Origin: Myxococcota bacterium
GTDB taxonomy: Bacteria; Myxococcota; B64-G9
Reading direction: 5' to 3'
DNA length: 64,000 nucleotides
NCBI GenBank assembly: GCA_022710975.1
Contig: JAKLGA010000016.1
Span: forward strand, 124,001-188,000
Positions 9,024 through 17,495 of this stretch are shown piece by piece. The notes beneath the pieces were generated by a model. It did no database searches, was not told the origin of the DNA, and saw nothing but the letters and a program-made list of their open reading frames with translations. Within the stretch, counting starts at the first letter, position 1. Every line of letters begins with the position of its first letter. Made by a program: the position numbers and the translations under genes.

Positions 9024-10724
9024 TCACTGCGGGGTGATGACGAGCTTCCAGGACTCGATCCGGCCCGTGTCCTGGGCGGCGCCGTCGACCGCCTTCAGCG
9101 TCCAGGTGCCCGAGGCGGCCTGGCCGTTCCAGTTCGTCAGGTTGAAGGTCTGGTGGATGTCCTGGGCCGAGCCGCCGGCGTTGTCCCACACCACCACGTC
9201 CGTGCCGCCGTGGCCGAGGGTGATGGAGAGGTCGCCCACGTAGGTGTGGGCCACGTTCAGCTCCAGGCTGAGCGCCCCGATGGTCAGGCTGTCGGGCACG
9301 CTGAGGGTGCTGGTGGCGCCGGTCGACGAGTCGTCCGGGATGCTCTTGGCGGTGGTGTTCTGGTAGGTCCGGCTGGTGCCCGGATCCGGGTTCGTCCCGC
9401 ACAGCGAGCCCGAGGGGGAGTAGCAGTTGTCGCGCACGCCGCTCACCCCGAAGGTGGAGTCGCCCACCCGGGTGCGGACCGCGCCCAGGATGCTCTTCCA
9501 GGACTGGTTGTACTTGTGGCTGAGGGCGTACTGCAGCTTGGACAGGAACGGGCCGGCGTAGTCGTTGGCCGGGGCGGTCACCTCGACCACGGCCGACATG
9601 ATGTCGAGCTTGTCCCAGCCGCCCTTGCCGGTCATGATCGGCCGCACGTAGTACTCGTAGCCCAGGCAGCCGCCGTACAGGAAGATCTGGTAGAAGCTCG
9701 GGTAGGTCGGCCGGCTCCAGAAGTCGGAGGCGCCCAGCATGCTGTGGCCGTCGTAGGCCACGATCTCGTTCTGGCTGATGGCCTGCTGGAAGTTGGAGAA
9801 GTTGCCCGAGTCGCCCAGCCCGCCGAAGTCGTAGGGCGAGTACAGGTCGACCACCAGCTCCACGCCGCCCACGCGCTTGGAGAAGCGCCGGCCCTTGGGC
9901 ACCGGCTTGGTGGCGCTCTCGGTGTACTTGGCCTGCTTCAGCCAGGTGGCGAAGCGCTTCATGTTGCGCATGCCCGAGTCGCTGTCGGTCAGCGGGTCGT
10001 CGTCGATCTGCCCGAACAGGATGACCATGGTGATGCGCCCGTCGGCGATGAGCTGGTCGTACTCGGGGTAGGGCACCTTGGAGGGCAGCATCCTGGACAC
10101 GGTGATCTGCAGCTGCTGGGTGGTGAGGTCGCAGCCCGCGCGGTCCGGGTTCCACTGGTACCAGTAGATCGACTGATCGAGCGTCATGTGGGCGTCGGGA
10201 TCGGCGCACTTGTCGCCCGCATCGGCCATGGTGGTGAAGGGCTTCAGCGGCACCTCGGCGGTGAACACGCTGCCCACCTGCACCCCGTCGGCGGCGTCGT
10301 GCAGCAGCACCGCGTTCACCCCGCGCAGGCGCCAGTGGCGCAGGCCCGAGGCGCCCTGGCTGCGCGCCTGGGCGGCGGTGATCCAGCTCCCGTCGACCTG
10401 CCACTCCACGAGCTGATCGGAGGTGGAGATCTCGGCCAGGGACTCCAGATAGAACTGGTTGCGGTTGCGCAGGTAGGTCAGCGCGTACTGGCCGACCTCG
10501 GCCGGGCCGTCCCAGATCTTGTAGGCGGTGGCCTCGACGTCGCCCTCGAGGTCCACCTCGACCTCGAGGCCGTCCGGGTTGTAGTAGGCGGTGTCGGCCT
10601 TGTCCGGATCGCCCATCTCGTCGAGCAGCGGGTTCGAGTCCTCGGTGCCCGCTTCGCCGCAGGCGGACAGCACCAGGGCCAGGACCGCCGCCGCCGACCA
10701 CAGCCACGCCGCGCGCTTCGTCAT
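9024..10724 (-). CDS. Lipoprotein with C-terminal P (proprotein convertase) domain and possible caspase-like core
   Basis: 566 residues. Signal peptide ends in LSAC, with lipidated Cys22. The last ~110 residues (about 455-566) match the P/Homo B domain: beta-rich, with 'SIPDDSSTG', 'VGDLSITLGHGGTDVVVWD' and a final 'SGTWTLKAVDGAAQDTG' segment. P domains usually follow subtilisin-type proteases, but no Asp-His-Ser subtilase motif is present. Instead the middle has 'IVAYDGHSMLG' and, about 35 residues later, 'IFLYGGCLGYEYY', which resembles the His and Cys strands of caspase-like (clan CD) peptidases. That reading is inference. It is expressed from its own sigma-70-type promoter with a GGGAGG ribosome site. 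Confidence 0.8.
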   Translation of the reverse strand: MTKRAAWLWSAAAVLALVLSACGEAGTEDSNPLLDEMGDPDKADTAYYNPDGLEVEVDLEGDVEATAYKIWDGPAEVGQYALTYLRNRNQFYLESLAEISTSDQLVEWQVDGSWITAAQARSQGASGLRHWRLRGVNAVLLHDAADGVQVGSVFTAEVPLKPFTTMADAGDKCADPDAHMTLDQSIYWYQWNPDRAGCDLTTQQLQITVSRMLPSKVPYPEYDQLIADGRITMVILFGQIDDDPLTDSDSGMRNMKRFATWLKQAKYTESATKPVPKGRRFSKRVGGVELVVDLYSPYDFGGLGDSGNFSNFQQAISQNEIVAYDGHSMLGASDFWSRPTYPSFYQIFLYGGCLGYEYYVRPIMTGKGGWDKLDIMSAVVEVTAPANDYAGPFLSKLQYALSHKYNQSWKSILGAVRTRVGDSTFGVSGVRDNCYSPSGSLCGTNPDPGTSRTYQNTTAKSIPDDSSTGATSTLSVPDSLTIGALSLELNVAHTYVGDLSITLGHGGTDVVVWDNAGGSAQDIHQTFNLTNWNGQAASGTWTLKAVDGAAQDTGRIESWKLVITPQ

Positions 10725-10766
10725 ACCGCCTACCTCCCGGTTTCAAGCCTCTCGAAAACGGGCCGG

Positions 10767-10795
10767 AGGATACCAGACTTCTGCCCTGGAATCAA
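10767..10795 (-). promoter_or_regulatory. Promoter for the P-domain lipoprotein
   Basis: Minus-strand TTGATT (10790-10795), 17 bases, TATCCT (10767-10772). The -35 box overlaps the stop codon of the upstream kinase gene. The leader of about 40 bases holds a GGGAGG ribosome site before ATG 10724. Confidence 0.6.
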
Positions 10796-13700
10796 GGGGT
10801 TTGTGCGGTGCGGCAAAGGTGCTCGGGCGGTCCGCGCAGCACCGCCTGGCCGTCCTCCCAGCGCACCGGGACCTCGGCCCACACCCGCCGAAGCAGCGCG
10901 CAGCGCGGCGCCAGGAGATCCGCCAGGGGCAACGCGGCGCGGTCCCCCAGCTCGCTCTCGCCCTCCAGGCTGTCCGCCCCGAAGCGCAGGCGCTCGACGG
11001 GGCCGTGCATCTTCTCCTCGAGCAGCCTGCCCCCGCCTGGGAGCTGCCACAGCCCCACCTCCCCGCTCTCGAAGCCCAGGGCCAGCAACCCCTGCGGTCC
11101 CGCCGCCAGGCGGGTCACCCGCACCCCCGGCAACCCGCGCAGCCCCAGCTCCGGCCGCGCCCGGCCGTCGTCCCAGGCCCGCAGGTCGACCGAGCCGTCC
11201 GGGTAGGCGAGCACCAGCTCGTCCCCCAGCCGGGCCACGGCCACGGCCCCGCCGTCCACCGGCAGGCGCCGCGGCTGCCCGCCCGCCGCGGGGTGGATCT
11301 CCAGGCCCTCCGGGGTCGCCACCAGGATCGTGTCCCCGTCCTTGCCCAGGGCGGTGGCGCCCGGGAACCGGCCGCTCGCCAGGGCCTCCGGCCGGGCTCC
11401 CTCGGGCCGCCACACGGGCTTGAACGACGGCAGGCTCCAGAGCCGCACCGCCCCCTCCCCGCCCACGCTGGCCAGCCGGTCGCCCCCCTGCCCGCTCAGG
11501 TACACCAGCTCCGCCGTGGTCTTGGGGTGGGCCTGGAAGGGCCGCTCGGCGCCGCTCTCGGCGTCCACCAGCACGATCCGCCCGTCGCTCAGCCCGAGGG
11601 CCAGCCCCCGGACGTCCGGGCTCCAGGCCAGCCCGAGCAGGGTGCAGGAGGCGCACTCCCACAGCCGCCGGGTCTCGGCCTGGCCGGGTGTCCACAGCCT
11701 AAGTTGGTGATCGTAGCTCGTGCTCGCCACGCGCCGCCCGTCGGGCGAGAACATCACCCGCAGCACGGCGAGCTGGTGGGCCTGGACGCCGTCCAGGCGC
11801 CGGCCGCTGGCGGCGTCCCAGAGGCTCAGGGATCCGTCCGCGTGCCCTACCGCCAGGCGTTGCCCGTCCGGGCTCCAGGCGGGCGCGCTGCCGTAGGTGC
11901 CCACCTCGAGGCGCCGGCGCTCGGCCCCGGTGTCGGGGTCCACCAGGCGCACCGCGCCGTCCAGGCCGCGCAGCGCGAGCTCCCGTCCATCCGGCCGCAG
12001 GGCGAAGTCCCACAGGTTCTCGGCCGGGCCGCCGAGCACCTGGGCCCGCCGGCCGCGCTCCAGATCCCACACGTCGAGCAGCCCGCCGCCCAGCGAGAGC
12101 AGGCGCTTGCCGTCGGGGTGGAAGGCCACCTGGGTGACGCTCTCGCCGTGCTGGAAGACCGCCGTCTGCCGGCCGGTGCGGGCGTCCCACACCCGCACCG
12201 TGCCGTCCTGGCCGCCGCTGGCGAGCCGCTCGCCGGCCGGGTGCAGCGCCAGGCCCCACACGAAGCCGCGGTGGCCGCGCGCCTCGGGGGCCCGGGCGCG
12301 TCGCTCGAGGCTCCACAGCCGCAGCACGTGGTCCAGCCCGGCCGAGGCCAGGCTGCGGCCGTCGGGCGAGAAGCTCACCCCGTGCACCCGGTCCTCGTGC
12401 CCGTCGAAGACCGCCAGGGGCTCCCAGGTGCCGACCTGGTACACCCGGGCGGTGCGGTCGAAGGAGGCCGCCGCCAGCAGCTTGCCGCCGCGGTCGAAGC
12501 TCAGCTCGAAGACGAGATCGCTCGGCCCGGCCACGGTCCGCAGCACCTCGCCGCTCGCGCCGTCGCGCACGCGGATCTGCCGGTCGCCGGTGACCAGCAG
12601 CCGGCCGTCGGGCGAGAAGGCCAGCGCGCGGCCCGCCCCCTCGGCCTGGGCGAACTCGGCGATCACGCGCCCGTCCTGCGGATCCCACAGGCGCAACCCG
12701 AGGTCGAAGCCGCTCGACGCCAGCACGCGGCCGTCAGGCCGGTAGGCCAGGCCCATGACCGCGGCCCCGTGCCCGGCCAACTCGGCCAGCGGGCGGAGAT
12801 CGCGCGCGTCCCAGATGCGCACCATGCGGTCGTCGCCGCCCGAGGCCAGGCGCGCGCCGTCGGGCGAGAAGGCCAGCCCGAAGACCGTGGCCCCGTGGCC
12901 CGGGCTCCCGGCCAGCAGGCGGCCCGGGCCGACGTCCCACAGCCTGAGCGCGCCGTCCTGGCCAGCCGCGGCCAGGCGCCGCCCGTCCGGCGACCAGGCC
13001 ACCGCGGTCTGGGCAGCGCGGGCGCCGCGCAGCAGGCGCACCACCCTGCCGTCGCGGGCGTCCAGGACGCGGATCGAGGAGCCGGCCGGGACCGCCAGCC
13101 ACACCTGGCCGCTCTCGGGGTCGGGCCGCGGGGCGAACTCCACGTCCAGCATGGCCTCGCCCACGTCCAGCTCCCACAGGCGCGGCTCGCGCTCGAGCTG
13201 CGCCCACAGGGCGCGGGCGGCCTGGCTGTCCTCGACCTCCAGCGAGGTCCGCAGCCGGGCGCGGGCCTCCAGCCAGTCGCCCCGGGCCCGCGCGGCCGAC
13301 GAGGCCTCGCGCTCGGCCTCGGCCAGCCGGACCAGCGCCCGGCCCTTCTCGTCGACCACGCGCGCGTAGGACCAGGCTCCCAGGGCGAGCAGCAGCAGCA
13401 GCGCCAGCCCGCCCACCCACAGCGCCACCCGGTGCCTGCCCGCGAACCGCCTGAGGAGATCGAGGCTGGTGTAGGCGTGGGCCCGGACCCTCCCGCCGTG
13501 CAGGAAGGCGTCGACCTCGGCGGCCAGCTCCCGGGCGCTGGCGTAGCGCCAGGAGGCCTCGCGCGCCAGGGCCCGCTGGCAGACCGAGGCCAGCTCGGGC
13601 GGGGCCTGAGGGCACACGTCCAGCACCCGCGGCACCGGCTCGCGCAGCACCTTGCCGATCACCTCGAAGGCGCTCACCCCCACGAAGGGAGTTCGCCCGC

Positions 13701-14838
13701 ATAGCACCTCGAACAGCACCACCCCCAGGCTCCACACGTCCGAGCGCTCGTCCACCCGCTCGATCTCCCCCATGGCCTGCTCGGGGCTCATGTAGGCCGG
13801 GGTGCCCAGGGCCGAGCCGGCCACGGTCTCGCCGGCGTTCTCCTCCTGCAGCAGGCGCGCGCCGCGGGCCAGCTCCTCCCCGCGCTCGTCCCGCTGGCCG
13901 CGGACCTTGGCCAGGCCCCAGTCGAGCAGCACCGTCTCGCCGAACTCGCCCAGCATGACGTTGTCGGGCTTGAGGTCGCGGTGGATGACCCCGCGGCTGT
14001 GGGCGTAGGCCATGGCCTGGCATAGATCGACGAAGTGCCCCAGCAGGCGCAGCCGGCCCGGGACACCCTCGGCGGCGCGCAGCGCCTGGCCCAGGGTGCG
14101 CCCGCGCACGACCTTCATGGTGTAGAACAACCCGCCGTCGGCCCGCCGTCCGAGCTCGTAGACCGGCACGATGTGGGGGTGCTCGAGCTGGCCGGTGACC
14201 CGCGCCTCGCGCACGAAGCGCGCCACGGCGGTGCTGGCGCGCGCGTCGGCCGGGTCGCGGCCGGCCCGCCCGGGCAGCAGCTCCTTGAGGGCCACCTCGC
14301 GGCCCAGGTGGTGATCGAAGGCCAGCAGCACCCGGCCCAGCCCGCCCCGGCCGAGCTCGGCCGCGTCCGGGCCAGCCACCTCGGCCCGGGTGCCGGGATC
14401 GCGGAAGGCGTAGCGGCCCTCGGCCGCCGGGGCGATGGACCGCAGGCTGGCGCCCAGCGAGCCGCCGGGGGCTTCCGGGGCCGGGCCCGCGGAGGCGGCT
14501 CCCCCGGACGGCGCCTCCTGCGCGGCGGCCGGGACTCCGAGCACCAGGCTGCCCCCGAAGCTGCGCGACACGGCCTCCGGGCCGCCCAGGGACGCCAGGC
14601 CCGCCGCGGCGCTCCCGCCGCAGGCCCCCACGGCCGCGTCCACCACCGCGTCCAGGAAGGCCCGCCGCTCCTCGTCCAGCGCGCCCTGGAGCACCAGGAA
14701 GTCGGCCAGCGGCCGGCGCCGCTCGGTGGCCCAGGCCCCGGCCGCGGCCACCAGGGCGGCCGCCGAGACCAGCCCGAGCTGGACCGCCATCACGCCCAGC
14801 AGGAGCTCACGCTGCTCGCCCGTGCCCTGGTCACCCAT
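10792..14838 (-). CDS. Ser/Thr protein kinase with transmembrane helix and WD40 propellers
   Basis: About 1348 residues. The first ~130 residues are the N-terminal extension seen in planctomycete and myxobacterial WD40 kinases ('ADFLVLQGALDEERRAFLD'). The kinase domain follows, with catalytic loop HRDLKPDNV, DWG instead of DFG ('DWGLAKV') and 'GTPAYMSPEQ'. One transmembrane helix (VALWVGGLALLLLLALGAW) and a helical linker lead to about 13-16 WD40-like repeats ('FSPDGRxLASxG..D..LRLWD'), enough for two propellers. The propellers are probably outside the membrane and sense ligand or partner. ATG 14838 is preferred over upstream starts because a -10 box lies 10 bases before it; there is no ribosome site. 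Confidence 0.9.
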   Translation of the reverse strand: MGDQGTGEQRELLLGVMAVQLGLVSAAALVAAAGAWATERRRPLADFLVLQGALDEERRAFLDAVVDAAVGACGGSAAAGLASLGGPEAVSRSFGGSLVLGVPAAAQEAPSGGAASAGPAPEAPGGSLGASLRSIAPAAEGRYAFRDPGTRAEVAGPDAAELGRGGLGRVLLAFDHHLGREVALKELLPGRAGRDPADARASTAVARFVREARVTGQLEHPHIVPVYELGRRADGGLFYTMKVVRGRTLGQALRAAEGVPGRLRLLGHFVDLCQAMAYAHSRGVIHRDLKPDNVMLGEFGETVLLDWGLAKVRGQRDERGEELARGARLLQEENAGETVAGSALGTPAYMSPEQAMGEIERVDERSDVWSLGVVLFEVLCGRTPFVGVSAFEVIGKVLREPVPRVLDVCPQAPPELASVCQRALAREASWRYASARELAAEVDAFLHGGRVRAHAYTSLDLLRRFAGRHRVALWVGGLALLLLLALGAWSYARVVDEKGRALVRLAEAEREASSAARARGDWLEARARLRTSLEVEDSQAARALWAQLEREPRLWELDVGEAMLDVEFAPRPDPESGQVWLAVPAGSSIRVLDARDGRVVRLLRGARAAQTAVAWSPDGRRLAAAGQDGALRLWDVGPGRLLAGSPGHGATVFGLAFSPDGARLASGGDDRMVRIWDARDLRPLAELAGHGAAVMGLAYRPDGRVLASSGFDLGLRLWDPQDGRVIAEFAQAEGAGRALAFSPDGRLLVTGDRQIRVRDGASGEVLRTVAGPSDLVFELSFDRGGKLLAAASFDRTARVYQVGTWEPLAVFDGHEDRVHGVSFSPDGRSLASAGLDHVLRLWSLERRARAPEARGHRGFVWGLALHPAGERLASGGQDGTVRVWDARTGRQTAVFQHGESVTQVAFHPDGKRLLSLGGGLLDVWDLERGRRAQVLGGPAENLWDFALRPDGRELALRGLDGAVRLVDPDTGAERRRLEVGTYGSAPAWSPDGQRLAVGHADGSLSLWDAASGRRLDGVQAHQLAVLRVMFSPDGRRVASTSYDHQLRLWTPGQAETRRLWECASCTLLGLAWSPDVRGLALGLSDGRIVLVDAESGAERPFQAHPKTTAELVYLSGQGGDRLASVGGEGAVRLWSLPSFKPVWRPEGARPEALASGRFPGATALGKDGDTILVATPEGLEIHPAAGGQPRRLPVDGGAVAVARLGDELVLAYPDGSVDLRAWDDGRARPELGLRGLPGVRVTRLAAGPQGLLALGFESGEVGLWQLPGGGRLLEEKMHGPVERLRFGADSLEGESELGDRAALPLADLLAPRCALLRRVWAEVPVRWEDGQAVLRGPPEHLCRTAQTP

Positions 14839-14848
14839 GGAGGGCCGC

Positions 14849-14878
14849 AATCTACACCGGGCAGAGCACGTAGCACAA
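14849..14878 (-). promoter_or_regulatory. Near-leaderless promoter for the WD40 kinase
   Basis: Minus-strand TTGTGC (14873-14878), 18 bases, TAGATT (14849-14854). Only 10 bases separate the -10 box from ATG 14838, so the mRNA should start within about 4 bases of the start codon. Confidence 0.45.
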
Positions 14879-15062
14879 GTGCTCCGGCAGCGAACCAATC
14901 CTACACGGCCGGCGGCGGAACTCCTCAATCGCCTTCACAGAATGGACCCTGGATCTCCGGCGCGAAGGTCACCTGGACTTCTCGTCGCTGCCCCTTCTAA
15001 TTGAGGAACATCACCTGATACTCTCCCAACCCTAATGCGGCAAAGTGTGGCGCGACAGACGC

Positions 15063-15737
15063 CTACCAGTCATCCGCCATACACTCCTCTCGATATCCGG
15101 AAATGGAGAATGTCGCGGTCACATTGCGTACAGCATTCGCCTCGTCACGGAACTCCACTTCGAAGGCAATCGTGAATGGATGCTCAGATACTACGCTCGC
15201 AGTACCGATCGCAGTGGTGGATTTGTACTCCGGGAATTCGCAGTATTCCTTGTAGATTGGTTCCTCGATAAAACTCGCGCACGCTGCGGGTCCTCCTGAA
15301 ATACAGGCGGCCTCCCCGTGCACGATGTCATGTACGTCGCCCTCAACTTGCGGACCCGCGACCATCACACCGAAACCAACACGCGCGCAATCCTCTCTTG
15401 TTTCAACCGTGTCTTCGCACCATGGTGGACCAAGGTAGGCACCACAACCAAACGGAACCTCGCCCGAGAAACTTGACGGATCCTTGAATAGTCGGTGATA
15501 GACCTCGAAGTTTGTAGCGTCTTTATTGTCAATCCAATACTCATATACAGGGTTGTCCAGTTCTTCGGGATACAGAGATTGCCCAGTGACCCGAAAGTCA
15601 GTGCTCTTGAAATCCAGGAAGCTTACGCGGCGCTGATCGATCCCACAGATGTCGCAAGAAGCCACGCACAGGGTGACCCCAAGGGCCACTATCACATCGA
15701 ACAGGTGTCCCCAGCGTTTCGGATCCGCGGTTCTCAT
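15063..15737 (-). CDS. Hypothetical lipoprotein in a lower-GC island
   Basis: About 224 residues. ATG 15737 is chosen because CAGGAG lies 5 bases upstream and the product then starts with a lipoprotein signal ending in 'LCVASC', with lipidated Cys near residue 21. The reading frame stays open back to a TTG at 16025, but that longer form would bury the signal peptide. The mature part has about eight Cys and many aromatic and acidic residues, suggesting a small disulphide-bonded extracellular domain; no family is recognised. Codon use is clearly less GC-biased than in its neighbours, which is consistent with recent acquisition. Confidence 0.65.
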   Translation of the reverse strand: MRTADPKRWGHLFDVIVALGVTLCVASCDICGIDQRRVSFLDFKSTDFRVTGQSLYPEELDNPVYEYWIDNKDATNFEVYHRLFKDPSSFSGEVPFGCGAYLGPPWCEDTVETREDCARVGFGVMVAGPQVEGDVHDIVHGEAACISGGPAACASFIEEPIYKEYCEFPEYKSTTAIGTASVVSEHPFTIAFEVEFRDEANAVRNVTATFSISGYREECMADDW

Positions 15738-16206
15738 GGGAACTCCTGGCAGGAGTAGAACGGATCGAACGCCGACGAAAACCCGCATGGGCACCCTCGG
15801 CGGATAGCCATCGTGGCACAGGAGGGGCGACGCCGTGCACAGCTCGTCGGGCTCCTCGCCGCACTTCGCCAGCATGTCCACCAGGTAATAGTACGGCGTC
15901 GCGGCACCTGCTGGGAAGCCGTCGCGAACCTGACCGCCCATCACCTCAAACCGTTTCCCTGGTGGCCAGGCGAACTTTCGGACCTGCACTGGGAGTAGGA
16001 GGCTGACGATTCGGGTCAGGGTCAAATCGCGATGGTTGCCGAGGAACCGGTAGAGCCTGTCGTTTTGTTTCTAAGCGATCGATCTGGTTAACCTAATTCT
16101 GATGGGCGGTCAGGGATGCCGGCCGTGTTGCCGACACCAAAGCGCTCTCCCTGGTTGATCATCCAAGACTTGCCCGCCCCGCGCGGCGGGTGCTAGCGTG
16201 GGCCTC
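15738..16206. other. Intergenic stretch with an open but unsupported upstream frame
   Basis: No gene can be supported here. On the minus strand a frame continuous with the 15063-15737 lipoprotein is open from TTG 16025 and would encode about 95 residues including 'GAATPYYYLVDMLAKCGEE'. Codon positions there look partly coding, so it may be a remnant of another gene or an alternative N-terminus. The part beyond about 16030 is AT-richer and shows nothing beyond the promoter at 16170-16199. Confidence 0.4.
16170..16199 (+). promoter_or_regulatory. Leaderless promoter for the 16207 lipoprotein
   Basis: TTGCCC (16170-16175), 18 bases, TAGCGT (16194-16199) with an upstream TGC extended -10. The gap to ATG 16207 is 7 bases, so transcription should begin at or next to the start codon. 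A possible GTG at 16198 is inside the -10 box and is rejected as start. Confidence 0.6.
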
Positions 16207-17487
16207 ATGAGCGCAACCCTCGCCCGGCGCGCGTGCTCGCTGGTGCTGGCCCTGGCCGGCGCGCTCGCCTGCGGCGGCTGCCCGGAGGAGAACGCGGGCG
16301 GCTGCACGCTGGACAACGACTGCCCCCTGGGCTTCGTGTGCATCTCGGGCGTCTGCTGGCAGAACCCCCAGGACGGCGAGCCGATCGGCCCGGGCGAGGA
16401 GCCCCCGGCCCAGGACGACGGCGGGCCCGCCGGGGACGAGCCGGGGCCGGCCGACGACGGCCCGGCCGGGGACGACGAGGGCGGCGGCGGGGACGAGGGC
16501 CAGGCCCAGGACGACGGGGCCGCGGCCTGGATCATCGAGGCCGGCCGCAGCGTGGGCCCGGTGAACGTCAGCCGCTCGCTGGCCAACTTCACCACCCTGG
16601 CCCAGGTGCAGGCCGCGCTGGGGGAGACCGGCAGCCTGGTGCCCGGGGCCACCTACACCATGAGCTTCCTGGGCGATCGCCTGTGGGTCCTGGGCATCGA
16701 CGTGAACGACACCAAGACCTTCGACGCCGCGGACCACGTCATCTCGGCCATCGCCCGCGAGGGGCTCAACGCCCGCACCCCGAACGGCCTCACCCTGGGC
16801 TCCACGTTCGTGGACGTGCGCACCTCGCTGGGCCAGCCCGACAACTCGGAGCTGGTGCTGCCCTCCGGGCAGGTCGAGGGCGGACGGCTGGACGCCTACT
16901 TCCGCCTCGGGCTGTACGTGAACTACGACGCCCAGGACGTGGTCAAGGCCATCACCGTGACGCGGGTGTACAGCCTCCCGACCGGCAGCTTCGATCCGGC
17001 CGCGGGCACCCTGACCTACGGCGGCAGGACCATCTACCTGGGCGACGGCAACTCGACGGGCGACGCGCAGGCCGTGCACCGCGGCGCGGTGGGCGAGCCC
17101 GACTGGCCCTCCAGCTTCGAGAAGGAGGTCGACTCGGGCGGCTCCCCGGTGGACGTGCTGTTCTACGTCGACTCCTACCGCATCCAGGGGCTGGAGTTCA
17201 TCGGGGTGGACACCGTGGCCGGCATGTTCGAGAAGGACAAGCTGGTGCTGGTGGCGCTCTACCCGTTCTACTACGGCCGGGCCGCCAACGGCCTGCAGGT
17301 CGGCAGCCCCAAGTCCTCCCTGGACGCGCTCTACGGCGCGCCCACCGTCCGGCAGGATCCCGCCTGGGACGGGGTGCTCTACCTGTACACCACCGGCACG
17401 CGCAAGCTGGGCGTGCTGTACACCAACGACGGCCAGAGCCCGGCCGACACGGCCGTCATGCTGATCCTGAACTACCAGGAAGGCTGA
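16207..17487 (+). CDS. Lipoprotein with acidic linker and repeated GLxxGS / LGxP units
   Basis: About 426 residues. The N-terminus is a lipoprotein signal with Cys22 or Cys25 as the likely lipidated residue, followed by a Cys knot-like motif ('CTLDNDCPLGFVCISGVC'). Residues about 55-105 are a Gly/Asp/Glu/Pro linker, probably flexible. The remainder contains recurring units in which 'NGLTLGSTFVDVRTSLGQP' and 'NGLQVGSPKSSLDALYGAP' are the clearest pair. This resembles the GLxxGxxxxxVxxxLGxP pattern of small outer-membrane-associated folds such as BamE/SmpA, without being a clear member. It is followed after 8 bases by the UbiB-like gene. Function unknown. Confidence 0.8.
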   Translation: MSATLARRACSLVLALAGALACGGCPEENAGGCTLDNDCPLGFVCISGVCWQNPQDGEPIGPGEEPPAQDDGGPAGDEPGPADDGPAGDDEGGGGDEGQAQDDGAAAWIIEAGRSVGPVNVSRSLANFTTLAQVQAALGETGSLVPGATYTMSFLGDRLWVLGIDVNDTKTFDAADHVISAIAREGLNARTPNGLTLGSTFVDVRTSLGQPDNSELVLPSGQVEGGRLDAYFRLGLYVNYDAQDVVKAITVTRVYSLPTGSFDPAAGTLTYGGRTIYLGDGNSTGDAQAVHRGAVGEPDWPSSFEKEVDSGGSPVDVLFYVDSYRIQGLEFIGVDTVAGMFEKDKLVLVALYPFYYGRAANGLQVGSPKSSLDALYGAPTVRQDPAWDGVLYLYTTGTRKLGVLYTNDGQSPADTAVMLILNYQEG

Positions 17488-17495
17488 GCCGAGAC

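Noticed and set aside
10630-10645. GGTTCGAGTC, like a tRNA T-loop
   Set aside because: It lies inside the P-domain lipoprotein coding sequence, and no matching acceptor or anticodon arms surround it.
15738-16025. 96-residue N-terminal extension of the 15063-15737 lipoprotein from TTG 16025
   Set aside because: It would place a CAGGAG site, ATG and lipoprotein signal in the middle of the protein. Kept only as an uncertain intergenic note.
16233-17495. In-frame upstream extension of the UbiB-like protein (about 420 residues)
   Set aside because: The extension is a shifted reading of the 16207 lipoprotein gene, is Arg/Gly-rich and has no homology-like blocks; the UbiB fold begins after GTG 17496.
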